This document shows, piece after piece, positions 52,158-62,250 of a stretch of DNA of 64,000 nucleotides. The first letter of the stretch is position 1, and each line of letters opens with the position of its first letter. Location: NCBI RefSeq assembly GCF_947039605.1, contig NZ_CAMQZG010000006.1:30717-94716 (forward strand), in the 5' to 3' direction. The notes beneath the pieces were generated by a model. The model did no database searches, was not told the DNA's origin, and saw nothing but the letters and a program-made list of their open reading frames with translations. The stretch comes from an uncultured Clostridium sp. Its GTDB lineage: Bacteria; Bacillota; Clostridia; Clostridiales; Clostridiaceae. Both the position numbers and the translations under genes were made by a program.

Positions 52158-55100
52158 ATGATGAGATTAGATGGGTTGATATATCCATTATTAGAGAATG
52201 AGAAATTTGGATTATTAGATAAAGCAATTTCTGATAAAGAGTTTCCTTTAGAAGTTAATGGTCTTAGTGATTCGGGAAGGGCTTATTTTATAAGTTCTAT
52301 TTTTGAGCGAGAAGATAGGTCTATGGTTATAGTTACTAGTAGTGACATGGAGGCTAAGGACTTATATGATGATTTAAGTCTATATACTTTAGACGTACAT
52401 TATCTACCAACAAAGGAGATAGTTTTTTATAATATAGATGCTGTTTCTGGAGATTTAAGATGGGCCAGATTAAAAGTTATAAAAGAAGTTTTAGAGAATA
52501 AAGATAAGAAAATAATAGTAACATCAATCGAGTCATTTGTTTCATACTACACACCTATTGAGCTTTATAAAAAGTATAGTTTTACAGTTTCAATTCAAGA
52601 AGAAGTTGATATGAATGAGATTGTTCAAAAGCTTGTAGAGTCTGGATATGAAAGAGTTACTGTTGTAGAAGGTAAAGGTGAATTTGCTTTAAGAGGGGGT
52701 ATACTTGATGTATACCCTCCTTGTAATGTTTTGCCTTTTAGGATAGAGCTATTTGGTGATGAGGTTGATTCTATAAGGACATTTAATACTGATTCACAAA
52801 GAAGTATAGAACAAAAAGATGTAGCTAATATATTCCCTGCAAAAGAGATTATATTGGATAAAGAAATATTAGATAGGGCTGCGAGTTCAATAAAAAAAGA
52901 GCTTGCAGAATTTAATGATAAAAATACTGATAAAGAAGAAATTTTATCAAAGATAAATAGTACAGTAAATAAAAATTTAGAAAATTTAAAGGAAACTTGG
53001 AGTTTTGAAACAATAGAGAGTTATATACCTTTTCTATTTGAAAAATCATCAAGTTTATTTGATTATCTAGATGATTATCTTTATGTGATTGATGAGTCAG
53101 AAAGATGTAAGGGCAAGATTGATAGTGTTCTTTTTGAATTTGAGGAGAACTACAAAGCATTTTTAGAAAGAGGAGATATACTTCCTAGTCAAAATAAGCT
53201 TCTTCTTAGAGAAAGTGAAATAGAGAAAGAATTTTTAGCAAATGATTATATTCTATTTAATGCTTTAGAGAAAAATCTCAAGTTTTTAAGAAGTAGAGAA
53301 AAATTTGAGTTTAAACAGATTACGCTTCCAAGGTATCAAGGTAATTTTGATCTTTTAGTTGATGAGATTAGAAGTAAGAAAGATAATGGTTATAAAACTG
53401 TTATACTTGCAGGTACAAGACCTAGAGGGGAAAGACTTGTTGAGGCTTTAAGAGATAAAGATATTGAGTGTACTTATACTGATTCTATTGATGATATTAA
53501 GAGTGCTGCTGTTATTGTTACTTTTGGAAACCAAAGCAATGGATTTGATTTTACAGATTTAAAAGTCTGTGTTATTTCAGATAAGGATGCTTTTGGTGAG
53601 GGAAAAAGAAAAACTAAAAAGAGAGCTAAAAATCAAAAGGGTATGGCTAAGATAAAAAGTTTTGGTGACCTTAAACCTGGAGATTATGTTGTTCATGTTA
53701 ATAGTGGTATAGGTGTTTATAAAGGAATGAAGCAGATTGATGTTAGTGGTAATAAAAGAGATTACCTTGATATTGAATACCAAAAGGGTGATAAGCTTTA
53801 TGTTCCTGTTGAACAACTTGATTTAGTTCAAAAATATGTTGGTTCAGAGGGTAAATCACCAAAGGTTAATAAGCTTGGAGGTCTTGAGTGGCAAAAGGCT
53901 AAGGCTAAGGCAAGAAAATCAATTAATGATATTGCTGAGGAGTTAGTTAAACTTTATGCTGCTAGAAGAACTGTTAAAGGTTATAAGTTTGGAAAGGATA
54001 CTACTTGGCAAAAGCAATTTGAAGATGAATTCCCTTATAATGAAACTCCAGACCAGTTAACTTCCCTTGAGGAGATTAAATCTGATATGGAGTCAGATAA
54101 GCCTATGGATAGGCTTTTATGTGGTGATGTCGGGTATGGTAAGACAGAAGTTGCTGTAAGAGCGGCTTTTAAGGCTATTATGGAAGGAAAGCAGGTTGCA
54201 TTCTTAGTTCCGACTACTATCCTTGCAGACCAGCATTATAGTACATTTATAAAGAGGTTTGCTAGTTTCCCTGTTAAGGTTGATGTTATTAGTAGATTTA
54301 AAACAAAGAAAGAGCAAAATAAAACTCTTCAAGCTTTAAAAGAAGGAAATGTTGATATTTTAATTGGGACACATAGACTTGTTTCAAAAGATATTGGATT
54401 TAAAGATTTAGGTCTTTTAATTGTTGATGAAGAACAAAGATTTGGAGTTACACAAAAAGAGAAAATTAAAAATGTTAAAAAGAATGTTGATGTTTTAACT
54501 TTAAGTGCGACACCTATCCCAAGGACGCTTCATATGTCACTTACAGGGGTTAGGGATATTTCTGTTATAGAAACTCCACCAGAGGATAGACATCCTATTC
54601 AGACTTATGTGGTAGAACAAAATGACCAGCTTATAAGAGATGCTGTGCTAAGAGAAATTAATAGAGGTGGGCAAGTATTCCTTGTTTATAATAGGGTTGA
54701 GAGTATTCAGGCTATGGCAGCTTATATTAAGGAGCTTGTCCCAGAATGTACTCCAAGAGTTATACATGGACAAATGACTGAGAAAGAACTTGAAAAAGAA
54801 CTTGTTGCTTTTATGAATAAGGAAGCAGATGTTTTAGTTTGTACATCTATTATTGAAACAGGAATTGATATGCCAAATGTTAATACTCTTATAGTTTATG
54901 ATTCAGATAAGATGGGACTTTCGCAGCTTTATCAATTGAGAGGGCGAGTTGGAAGAAGTAATAGAATTGCTTATGCTTATTTTGTTTATAAGAAAGATAA
55001 GGTCTTAACTGAGGTTGCAGAGAAGAGATTAAAAGCTTTAAAAGATTTTACAGAGCTTGGTTCAGGGTTTAAAATTGCTATGAGAGACCTTGAGATTAGA

Positions 55101-55688
55101 GGGGCTGGTAGTATGATGGGTTCATCACAACATGGACATATGGCGAGTGTTGGGTATGACCTTTATTGTAGAATGCTCGAGGACACTGTAAAGCTTATTA
55201 AAGGTGAGATAGATAAAGAGCCTGTTGAAACAACAGTTGATATTAAACTAGATGCATATATACCATCTAGTTATATAGAAAATGAAATTCAAAAAATTGA
55301 AGTTTATAAGAAAATTGCAGCTATTGAGAGTGAAGAAGATTATAATTATGTTAAAGAAGAACTTGAAGATAGATATGCAGGTATTCCAAAGCCGGTTCTA
55401 AATCTTATGGATATAGCTTATATAAAAAGTAAAGCTAAGATGCTTGATATAGAAGAGGTTAAGGAACGTAAGGGTGAGATTATATTTGAGTTCCAAAGCA
55501 GAGAGCGAACTGATAAAAAGATATTTGCACAGGTTCTTAAAAAATATAAAAGTAATACTTTATTGAAGTTTGGAGATAAGCCAAGTTTTTCATATAGATT
55601 TGTTGAAGAAAAAAAGGATGAACTAACAAATATCTTTAAAGATTTGCTTGATGACTTAGTTTCAAGGAAGTTTAAAAATAAAAAGTAA
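52158..55688 (+). CDS. mfd: Transcription-repair coupling factor
   Basis: A 1176-aa translocase that removes stalled RNA polymerase and recruits UvrA. In order: UvrB-like N-terminal module (1-350, RGGILDVYPP), RNA-polymerase-interacting domain (about 500-570, GDYVVHVNSGIGVYKG), SF2 motor (about 600-970; Walker A GDVGYGKTEVAVRAA, DEEQRFGV, TATPIPRTL-like SATPIPRTLHMSL), TRG (RDLEIRGAGSMMG) and a C-terminal domain. Full length. Conserved position between pth and spoVT. Confidence 0.96.
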   Translation: MMRLDGLIYPLLENEKFGLLDKAISDKEFPLEVNGLSDSGRAYFISSIFEREDRSMVIVTSSDMEAKDLYDDLSLYTLDVHYLPTKEIVFYNIDAVSGDLRWARLKVIKEVLENKDKKIIVTSIESFVSYYTPIELYKKYSFTVSIQEEVDMNEIVQKLVESGYERVTVVEGKGEFALRGGILDVYPPCNVLPFRIELFGDEVDSIRTFNTDSQRSIEQKDVANIFPAKEIILDKEILDRAASSIKKELAEFNDKNTDKEEILSKINSTVNKNLENLKETWSFETIESYIPFLFEKSSSLFDYLDDYLYVIDESERCKGKIDSVLFEFEENYKAFLERGDILPSQNKLLLRESEIEKEFLANDYILFNALEKNLKFLRSREKFEFKQITLPRYQGNFDLLVDEIRSKKDNGYKTVILAGTRPRGERLVEALRDKDIECTYTDSIDDIKSAAVIVTFGNQSNGFDFTDLKVCVISDKDAFGEGKRKTKKRAKNQKGMAKIKSFGDLKPGDYVVHVNSGIGVYKGMKQIDVSGNKRDYLDIEYQKGDKLYVPVEQLDLVQKYVGSEGKSPKVNKLGGLEWQKAKAKARKSINDIAEELVKLYAARRTVKGYKFGKDTTWQKQFEDEFPYNETPDQLTSLEEIKSDMESDKPMDRLLCGDVGYGKTEVAVRAAFKAIMEGKQVAFLVPTTILADQHYSTFIKRFASFPVKVDVISRFKTKKEQNKTLQALKEGNVDILIGTHRLVSKDIGFKDLGLLIVDEEQRFGVTQKEKIKNVKKNVDVLTLSATPIPRTLHMSLTGVRDISVIETPPEDRHPIQTYVVEQNDQLIRDAVLREINRGGQVFLVYNRVESIQAMAAYIKELVPECTPRVIHGQMTEKELEKELVAFMNKEADVLVCTSIIETGIDMPNVNTLIVYDSDKMGLSQLYQLRGRVGRSNRIAYAYFVYKKDKVLTEVAEKRLKALKDFTELGSGFKIAMRDLEIRGAGSMMGSSQHGHMASVGYDLYCRMLEDTVKLIKGEIDKEPVETTVDIKLDAYIPSSYIENEIQKIEVYKKIAAIESEEDYNYVKEELEDRYAGIPKPVLNLMDIAYIKSKAKMLDIEEVKERKGEIIFEFQSRERTDKKIFAQVLKKYKSNTLLKFGDKPSFSYRFVEEKKDELTNIFKDLLDDLVSRKFKNKK

Positions 55689-55760
55689 ATTGAAAAAAAA
55701 TATAAATATTGATATACTTATGAATAACTATGTTAAGTAAAAAAGAAGAGAGGTAGAATA

Positions 55761-56894
55761 ATGAAAAATATTAAGAGAATTGTTGGTATTGCAGTGATAA
55801 TTGCAGTAGTAGCGGGAGTTGCTATCAGCGCTGGAATGGTAAAGAAGACGCCAGAGGCAGTACAAAATATGGCTATAGGTAAGATATTTGGGACAGACAT
55901 AACTGTTTCACAAATCGAACCAAGAATGCAACAGATATATGGAATGATTTCACAACAAGTTCAAGGAAATCCTATGGATAATCCACAAGCAAAAGAAATG
56001 ATAGTAAAAGCTAGAGAACAAGCCGTTAACGGTGTAATGACAGAGAAGGTTTTTGAAAATCAAATTAAAGAGCAAAAGATTGTTCCAACACAAGCTGAAA
56101 TAGATAAAGCTTATCAAGGTGAAATTGATAGATTTATTACAAATGCTAAGGGTGATAAAACTAAAGGTATGGAAAACTTTAATGCAGCATTAAAACAATC
56201 AGGACTTACAGAGGCTACATTAAAAGCACAAATAGTACCGCAACTTGCACAGCAGTTACTTATTGAGAAGTTAACTAAAGACTTACCAAAAATAACTGAT
56301 GCAGACGCTCAATCTTACTACAATGAAAATAAAACTCAATATGTTGATAAAGCAGCAGGAGCTGAAGTTTATCAAGTAGTTGTAGGTTCAAAAGAAGAAG
56401 CCGATAAGTTAAGAACTCAATACCTTGCAGAAACTAAAGGTATGACAGATGTTAATCAAAAATTAGCAGTATTTGAAAAAATAGCAACAGCTAATAATAC
56501 AGATGGAACAAAAGAAACTAAAGGTAAACTTGGATTTATCGATTATAACTCAAAATCAGTAGTTCCTGCATTCGCAGCAGCTGTTGATAGCTTAAAGAAA
56601 GCTGGAGACCTTTCAGAGGTTGTAAATAGTCAAGGTACAGGACAAGATGGTAAGCCATACAATGTATATAACTTTGCATTTGCAGCATCAGTAGTTCCAA
56701 CAGCTACTTATAAGTCATTTGATGATGAAAAAGCAACTATAATTAAAACTATGACACAACAACAAGAATCAAAAGTAGTTCAGCCTAAAATTACTGAGTG
56801 GGAAAAAGCAGCTGGTGGAGAAGTTTATACAAGTAAGTTAAACTATGCAGTGCCAACTCCTTCAACAACACAAGGTGGTCAAACAGCAAACTAA
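55761..56894 (+). CDS. SurA/PrsA-like peptidyl-prolyl isomerase, membrane anchored
   Basis: A 377-aa extracellular foldase: N-terminal membrane helix (about 7-26) with no lipobox cysteine, a SurA-type N-terminal chaperone domain (about 40-185) and a parvulin-like rotamase domain (about 195-310). The Gln/Thr-rich tail ends in QGGQTAN. The absence of the lipobox cysteine sets it apart from lipoprotein PrsA. It sits between mfd and spoVT, a position also occupied by such genes in other clostridia. Confidence 0.88.
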   Translation: MKNIKRIVGIAVIIAVVAGVAISAGMVKKTPEAVQNMAIGKIFGTDITVSQIEPRMQQIYGMISQQVQGNPMDNPQAKEMIVKAREQAVNGVMTEKVFENQIKEQKIVPTQAEIDKAYQGEIDRFITNAKGDKTKGMENFNAALKQSGLTEATLKAQIVPQLAQQLLIEKLTKDLPKITDADAQSYYNENKTQYVDKAAGAEVYQVVVGSKEEADKLRTQYLAETKGMTDVNQKLAVFEKIATANNTDGTKETKGKLGFIDYNSKSVVPAFAAAVDSLKKAGDLSEVVNSQGTGQDGKPYNVYNFAFAASVVPTATYKSFDDEKATIIKTMTQQQESKVVQPKITEWEKAAGGEVYTSKLNYAVPTPSTTQGGQTAN

Positions 56895-56910
56895 TTTAAA
56901 TATATTTAAG

Positions 56911-56946
56911 ATAAGCCCTTTGAATTTTCAAAGGGCTTATTTTTTT
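56911..56946 (+). terminator. Terminator of the foldase gene
   Basis: ATAAGCCCTTTGA / TCAAAGGGCTTAT then six Ts. Confidence 0.94.
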
Positions 56947-57040
56947 GCTTAAATTCCCTTAAATAGCTATTTAAAGAGGAATTATAAAAATTTTTATTAA
57001 TACTCATTTAAAAATAATTGAAGATAAATATAACCAATGT

Positions 57041-57066
57041 GTATAAAATTTCAAATATGCAAAATA
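57041..57066 (+). promoter_or_regulatory. Possible sigma-G promoter of spoVT
   Basis: GTATA (57041-57045), 14 nt, CAAAATA (57060-57066) approximates the forespore sigma-G/F pattern; spoVT is a sigma-G gene in Bacillus. One -10 mismatch, so tentative. Confidence 0.4.
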
Positions 57067-57118
57067 CTAGTACTGAAGAATTAAATAGAAACAACATCGA
57101 GGAGGCATTTGATATATT

Positions 57119-57670
57119 ATGAAAGCAACAGGAATTGTAAGACGTATTGATGATTTAGGAAGAGTGGTTATACCAAAAGAAATAAGAAGAACTCTTAGAA
57201 TTAGAGAAGGGGATCCTTTAGAGATATTCACAGATAGAGAGGGTGGAGTAATTCTTAAAAAGTATTCACCTATAGGAGAATTAACAGACTTCTCAAAAGA
57301 GTATGCTGAAGCTTTAAATCAAGCAACAGGACATCAGGTTGTTATTTCAGATAACGATATGTTCATTTCTGTTGGTGGAGTTGCAAAAAAAGATTATGTT
57401 GATAAAAAGATTAGTGATGAACTTGAAAGAATTATGGATAATAGAAAAGTTGTATTATTAGGTGGAAGTGGTGCAAAGGTTGAACCTTTATTCCAAGATG
57501 ACCATACAGAAGATAAATATACAGCACAAGCAGTTGCACCAATTATTTCAGAGGGTGATGCTATAGGGACAGTTATTATGTTTTCAAAAGATGCAAAAGC
57601 TTTTGGTGATGTAGAGAAAAAACTTGTAGAAACTGCAGCAGCTTTCCTTGGGAAACAAATGGAACAGTAA
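57119..57670 (+). CDS. spoVT: Stage V sporulation protein T
   Basis: A 183-aa forespore regulator: an N-terminal AbrB-type swapped-hairpin domain (MKATGIVRRIDDLGRVVIPKE, IREGDPLEIF) and a C-terminal GAF-like domain (about 55-180). It tunes sigma-G-dependent genes late in sporulation. Its presence, with spoVG, yabP and yabQ, is direct evidence for an endospore former. GAGGAGG lies about 12 nt upstream. Confidence 0.96.
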   Translation: MKATGIVRRIDDLGRVVIPKEIRRTLRIREGDPLEIFTDREGGVILKKYSPIGELTDFSKEYAEALNQATGHQVVISDNDMFISVGGVAKKDYVDKKISDELERIMDNRKVVLLGGSGAKVEPLFQDDHTEDKYTAQAVAPIISEGDAIGTVIMFSKDAKAFGDVEKKLVETAAAFLGKQMEQ

Positions 57671-57781
57671 TTTACAGTAAAAATATATGTAAATTATCAG
57701 GTATACATAAATTTAGTAATAATACCTTTAATTTTAAAATACTAATTAATAGTTAGGATTTAAAATTGGAGGTATTTTTTT

Positions 57782-59329
57782 ATGAAAAAACAAACCTTTA
57801 TACAGGGTGGACTTATACTTGCGGCTATGGGAATTGTAAGCAAGTTTTTAGGACTGTTTTTCAGGTTCCCATTAATTCAAATGATAGGTGATGAGGGAAT
57901 GGGGTATTATCAACTAGCATTTCCTATATTTGCAATATTTATAGCTATTGCAAGTGGAATCCCTATAGCATTATCTAAAATTATTTCAGAGAATAATGGT
58001 ACTGGGAAAGAGGCGGATAATGTTAGTCTTGTGACAATAAGCACAAAGATATTAGTAGTGCTTGCTATTATTGCAGGGATAGTAATTTTTCTTTTTAAAG
58101 ATCTTTTGATAAAGGCATTTGGATGGGACCCAAAGGTTGTTTATTGTGTTATGGGGATTAGTATAGCACCTATATTTGTAGCTATAATTAATCCTATAAG
58201 AGGGTATTTTCAAGGTTATCAAAATATGAATGCAACGGCTATATCACAGTTCTTAGAACAACTTGGAAGAGTTGTTTTTGGAGTAGGACTGGCAGTTTTG
58301 TTTTTACCAAAAGGAATAGAGTTTGCAGCAGCAGGCGCAGTTATTGGAGCTTCTCTTGGTGGAGCTTTAGCATCAATTTATTTGGTTTTTAAATTTATGA
58401 TGGTAAGACCAAAACATATTAAAAAAAGTGTAACGCCAACTAGAAAATTGGTTAAGTCAATAATAATGACAGCGACACCTATAGCTATTGGGGCGGTAAT
58501 TATAAGTGTTATTGGTTTCATTGAAACAAGTATAGTTCCAAAACAACTTTTAGAGGCAGGTTATACTCAAAGTGAGGCAACAATTTTATTTTCACAGTTT
58601 ACAGGAAAAGCAATGACACTTACTCATATTCCACTTACACTATCAATTGCGATAGGTAGTGCTTTAATTCCTGTTATTGCATCTAGCAGAGCTTTAAATA
58701 ACTTAAAAGAACTTAGTAATAATATAGGGATGTCATTTAAGGCTTGTTTTGTAATAGCACTTCCTTGTACTTTTGGGATGTTCTTTTTAGCAGAGCCTAT
58801 AATGGCAACTTTATTTCCAGGAAATGATGGTGGTGCTGATATTTTAAAATATTTATCAATTACTATTCCATTTTTGGTTATGAGTCAGATTACGACTGCG
58901 ATTCTTCAGGGGCTTGGTAAGATGAAGTTTCCAGTTTTTACAACTGTTGGTTGTTCAATTTTAAAGGTGATTTTAACTTATAAGCTTGTAGCAATAAAGG
59001 AATTTAATATAGAGGGGGCAGTTATTTCAAGTATTGTAGCATATAGTCTTATGGCTATATTAAATATGGCTTATTTAAAGTACCATACACGCTTTAGGGT
59101 TAGTTGGGGAGAGATATTATTTAAACCTCTTCTAGCGAGCCTTATAATGATGATTGTTGCACTTGGAAGTTTTCTTATTGCTATAGATATAATCAAAATA
59201 GTTTCAGTTACTTGTATGATGTCTATTGCACTTGGTGGGATTGTATATGTAATACTAGCATTTGTTTTTAAGATATTTGATTATGAGTATATTAAGGGGA
59301 AAGTTACGGATAGAATAGGGAAAAGATAG
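57782..59329 (+). CDS. SpoVB/YabM-like polysaccharide flippase (MOP superfamily)
   Basis: A 515-aa protein with about fourteen hydrophobic helices. FIQGGLILAAMGIVSKFLGLFFRFPLIQMIGDEGMGYYQLAFPI at its start and RGYFQGYQNMNATAISQFLEQLGRV are typical of the SpoVB/YabM group of lipid-linked oligosaccharide flippases, related to MurJ. Its place between spoVT and yabN/mazG is that of yabM. A role in spore cortex or envelope precursor export is likely. Confidence 0.9.
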   Translation: MKKQTFIQGGLILAAMGIVSKFLGLFFRFPLIQMIGDEGMGYYQLAFPIFAIFIAIASGIPIALSKIISENNGTGKEADNVSLVTISTKILVVLAIIAGIVIFLFKDLLIKAFGWDPKVVYCVMGISIAPIFVAIINPIRGYFQGYQNMNATAISQFLEQLGRVVFGVGLAVLFLPKGIEFAAAGAVIGASLGGALASIYLVFKFMMVRPKHIKKSVTPTRKLVKSIIMTATPIAIGAVIISVIGFIETSIVPKQLLEAGYTQSEATILFSQFTGKAMTLTHIPLTLSIAIGSALIPVIASSRALNNLKELSNNIGMSFKACFVIALPCTFGMFFLAEPIMATLFPGNDGGADILKYLSITIPFLVMSQITTAILQGLGKMKFPVFTTVGCSILKVILTYKLVAIKEFNIEGAVISSIVAYSLMAILNMAYLKYHTRFRVSWGEILFKPLLASLIMMIVALGSFLIAIDIIKIVSVTCMMSIALGGIVYVILAFVFKIFDYEYIKGKVTDRIGKR

Positions 59330-59339
59330 AATGAAATAT

Positions 59340-59398
59340 AAAGATATTTCTATAAAGATGTGATTTAAAAGTTGCAAACTATGGAAATATCTTTTTTG
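59340..59398 (+). terminator. Probable terminator of the flippase gene
   Basis: AAAGATATTTC (59340-59350) / GAAATATCTTT (59384-59394), long loop, then Ts. Confidence 0.55.
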
Positions 59399-59445
59399 TT
59401 TTAGTATATTTTAGTTAGATGCAAAAGAGAAATGGAGGTTTTGTA

Positions 59446-60915
59446 ATGATAAAAATAATAGGACTTGGTACAGGAAGTATTGATTCGCTTACAGTAAAAG
59501 CTTATAAAACTTTGAAAGAAAGTAAAAATATTTATATTAGAACAGGTGAATATCCTACTGCAAAGGCATTAAAAGAGGAGGGTGTAGAGTTCAAAACTTA
59601 TGATGAAAAATATAATACAACTGATTTGTTTAAAACTTTATATGAGTTTATTGCAGATGATATAGTACAAAAAGAGTTAGAGTTTGGAGATGTAGTTTAT
59701 GCAGTTCCAGGACATCCTTTGGTTGCAGAAGGTTCAGTAACTAATCTTATAGAGAAGTGTAAGAGGCAAAAGATAGAGTATGAGATTTTGCCAGCTACAA
59801 GCTTTATAGATTTAGCTATGGAAAAGCTTGAGGTGGATGCTAGTGAAGGATTTAAAGTTTTAGATGCTTTTGATATAAAGGTGAAAATAATTAATAAAAG
59901 AGATGATATATTTATAACTCAAGTTTATAATAATTTAATTGCATCTGAGGTTAAGCTTAAACTTTTAGAGGTTTTTGATGATGAAACTATGATTAATTAC
60001 ATAAAGCTTGATATGAATTCGGGTGAGTTTCTCAATAGAGAAATGCCTTTGTTTGAACTTGATTGGCAAGAAGATTTAGACCATACAACATACGTCTATG
60101 TGAAAAAAGATTTAGATAATAAGTATGATTTTTATGATTTATTAGAGATTATAGATACTTTAAGAGGAGAGAATGGCTGTCCTTGGGATATGGCTCAAAC
60201 ACATGATAGTATAAAAAGAGATTTGCTTGAGGAATCTTATGAGGTTATTGATGCTATTGAAAGCGATGATATTGTTGGACTTGAAGAGGAACTTGGAGAT
60301 TTGCTTTTACATGTCGTATTTCATAGTTCTATTGGAAAGCAAGATGGAGATTTTACTATAAATGATGTTATAAGTGGGATTTGTACAAAAATGATATTTA
60401 GACATCCGCATGTTTTTAGAGATGCTAAGGCTAAAACAGTTAATGATGTTTTAGAGAGTTGGGATGACACTAAGAAAAAAGAAAAAGGGTTTAATACTAC
60501 TACAGATGAGATGAATGCAGTGGCTAAAGCTCTTCCAGGACTTATTAGAGCAGCAAAAATTCAAAAGAGAGCTGCAAGGGTTGGATTTGATTTTGAAGGT
60601 GTAGAATTAGCTATGGATAAGGTAGTTGAAGAGTTAAATGAAATAAAAGATGTATATAAGTTAGATAAACGGTCAAGAATAGAAGAGGAAGTCGGTGATT
60701 TAATATTCTCTGCAGTTAATGTGGGAAGAATGTTATCAGTAGACTGCGAAGAAGCATTAGAAAAAACAGTATCTAAATTTGTTGATAGATTTTCATTTAT
60801 AGAAAAGACAGCAATTTCAAAAGGTCAGAATTTAAAAGATCTGACTTTAGAGGAAATGGATGAACTATGGGATGAAGTGAAAAAACTAAAAAATGAAAAT
60901 ACTAGCATATATTAA
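59446..60915 (+). CDS. mazG: YabN-type fusion: tetrapyrrole methylase-like domain plus MazG nucleotide pyrophosphohydrolase
   Basis: A 489-aa protein. Residues 1-215 resemble SAM-dependent tetrapyrrole methylases (IKIIGLGTGSIDSLT, VPGHPLVAEGS), though no porphyrin role is known; residues ~225-485 contain the MazG domain with GCPWDMAQTHDSIKRDLLEESYE and the EELGDLLLHVVFH metal site, hydrolysing NTPs. A second, degenerate MazG repeat (EEEVGDLIFSAVN) follows. The start at 59446 has GGAGG upstream. Confidence 0.93.
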   Translation: MIKIIGLGTGSIDSLTVKAYKTLKESKNIYIRTGEYPTAKALKEEGVEFKTYDEKYNTTDLFKTLYEFIADDIVQKELEFGDVVYAVPGHPLVAEGSVTNLIEKCKRQKIEYEILPATSFIDLAMEKLEVDASEGFKVLDAFDIKVKIINKRDDIFITQVYNNLIASEVKLKLLEVFDDETMINYIKLDMNSGEFLNREMPLFELDWQEDLDHTTYVYVKKDLDNKYDFYDLLEIIDTLRGENGCPWDMAQTHDSIKRDLLEESYEVIDAIESDDIVGLEEELGDLLLHVVFHSSIGKQDGDFTINDVISGICTKMIFRHPHVFRDAKAKTVNDVLESWDDTKKKEKGFNTTTDEMNAVAKALPGLIRAAKIQKRAARVGFDFEGVELAMDKVVEELNEIKDVYKLDKRSRIEEEVGDLIFSAVNVGRMLSVDCEEALEKTVSKFVDRFSFIEKTAISKGQNLKDLTLEEMDELWDEVKKLKNENTSIY

Positions 60916-61061
60916 CTTTTCCATATGTTGGCAAAAAGATAAGCGGAATATCAAAAAAGTTGACTAAATAGTGTAAAATAGCAGTTTAGGTACTATACAA
61001 ATGGGTAAATATATAATATTATAATATATATTGCAGTATAAAATTGCAGTGAGATACTTAA

Positions 61062-61076
61062 TGAGTAAATTACTCA
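61062..61076. repeat. Perfect 15-bp palindrome before the HU gene
   Basis: TGAGTAAATTACTCA lies 8 nt upstream of the HU Shine-Dalgarno. It could be an operator or a leader hairpin. Just upstream, TTGCAGT is repeated (61031 and 61044). Confidence 0.5.
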
Positions 61077-61095
61077 ATTCAAGGAGGATGTAAAA

Positions 61096-61371
61096 GTGAA
61101 TAAAGCAGAATTAATCGCAAGCATGGCTGAAAAAAGTAATTTAACAAAGAAAGATGCTGAAATGGCATTAAAATCTTTCATAGAAAGCGTTCAAGAAGCT
61201 CTTGAGGGTGGAGACAAAGTTCAATTAGTTGGATTTGGAACATTCGAAACAAGAGAAAGAGCAGCTAGAGAGGGTAGAAACCCTAGAACTAAAGAAGTTA
61301 TTCAAATACCAGCTTCAAAAGCACCAGTTTTCAAAGCAGGTAAAGAGTTCAAAGAAAGAGTTAATAAATAA
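61096..61371 (+). CDS. hup: HU family DNA-binding protein
   Basis: A 91-aa nucleoid protein: NKAELIASMAEKSNLTKKDAE, then GFGTFETRERAAREGRNPRT and IPASKAPVFKAGKEFKE, the beta-arm that bends DNA. GTG start with AAGGAGG upstream. Codon use is near optimal, as for an abundant protein. It lies between yabN/mazG and yabO, an order common in clostridia. Confidence 0.96.
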   Translation: MNKAELIASMAEKSNLTKKDAEMALKSFIESVQEALEGGDKVQLVGFGTFETRERAAREGRNPRTKEVIQIPASKAPVFKAGKEFKERVNK

Positions 61372-61388
61372 TTTTATTACTTCACAGT

Positions 61389-61416
61389 AAAACCCGAGTT
61401 TTCTCGGGTTTTTTAT
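61389..61416 (+). terminator. Terminator of the HU gene
   Basis: AAAACCCGAG / CTCGGGTTTT, TTTT loop and T-run. Confidence 0.95.
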
Positions 61417-61587
61417 CTATAAAAAATTAGTATAATTTGTTTTATAACTTACAAAAAAGGGTAGAATGTATTTTGTAGAAGTAATTGAATTGCTTCTTAG
61501 CAAATGATAAAAATTTTAATAGAGGTATCTCTTAGCATTTATCCATATAATTAATAAAATAAATTGAAAAATAGGAGAAATAGCGTT

Positions 61588-61848
61588 ATGAGATTAGATA
61601 AGTATTTAAAAGTTTCAAGAATAATCAAAAGAAGAACTGTTGCTAAAGAAGCATGTGAGGGTGACAGAGTAAAAATAAATGATAAAGTTGCAAAACCATC
61701 AACAAGAATAAGTGATGGGGATGTTATTGAAATTTTATTTGGGAATAGAACATTAAAAGCTAGAATAATAAACATTGCGGAGCATGTTAGAAAAGAAGAT
61801 GCTAAGCATATGTATGAAATATTAGAAGGCGAAGAAGATAAAGAATAG
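61588..61848 (+). CDS. S4-domain RNA-binding protein (YabO/RqcP, Hsp15-like)
   Basis: An 86-aa S4 protein: MRLDKYLKVSRIIKRRTVAKEAC, GDRVKINDKVAKPSTRI and GDVIEILFG. In Bacillus this protein (RqcP/YabO) supports C-terminal alanine tailing in ribosome quality control. Start at 61588 behind TAGGAG; an upstream ATG at 61564 lacks a site. It begins the yabO-yabP-yabQ-divIC order. Confidence 0.93.
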   Translation: MRLDKYLKVSRIIKRRTVAKEACEGDRVKINDKVAKPSTRISDGDVIEILFGNRTLKARIINIAEHVRKEDAKHMYEILEGEEDKE

Positions 61849-61954
61849 ATAAATTTGAAATAGAACATAAACCCTATTTTAATAACATATATTTTTAGTA
61901 TAAGTTAGGCCTTGCTTAGGTTTAATGTAGTTATTTGAAATGGGGGGAAGAGCT

Positions 61955-62248
61955 ATGGATAATAAAGAAAAGCATAGCATAATAGAAAGTAATAAAAGCA
62001 GCAGTATATCATTAGAAAATAGAAAAAAATTATTAGTAACAGGTGTATTAGAAGTTATAAGCTTTGATGACCAACAAATTAATCTAAATACAACACTTGG
62101 AGGTCTTAATATCACGGGTGAAAATCTTAAAGTTAATAAACTTGATGTTCAAAATGGTGATGTTGTGATAACAGGATGTATTTTTACAATTATATATTGT
62201 AAAAAGATGAAAAAGAAAAGAAAATTATTTGGATTTAAAGGGGAATAG
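61955..62248 (+). CDS. yabP: Sporulation protein YabP
   Basis: A 97-aa protein with KLLVTGVLEVISFDDQQINLNTTLGGLNITGENLKV, the YabP core. In Bacillus it is a sigma-E product needed, with YabQ, for cortex formation. The start at 61955 follows GGGGGGAAGAGCT. It is followed 2 nt later by yabQ. Confidence 0.93.
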   Translation: MDNKEKHSIIESNKSSSISLENRKKLLVTGVLEVISFDDQQINLNTTLGGLNITGENLKVNKLDVQNGDVVITGCIFTIIYCKKMKKKRKLFGFKGE

Positions 62249-62250
62249 CA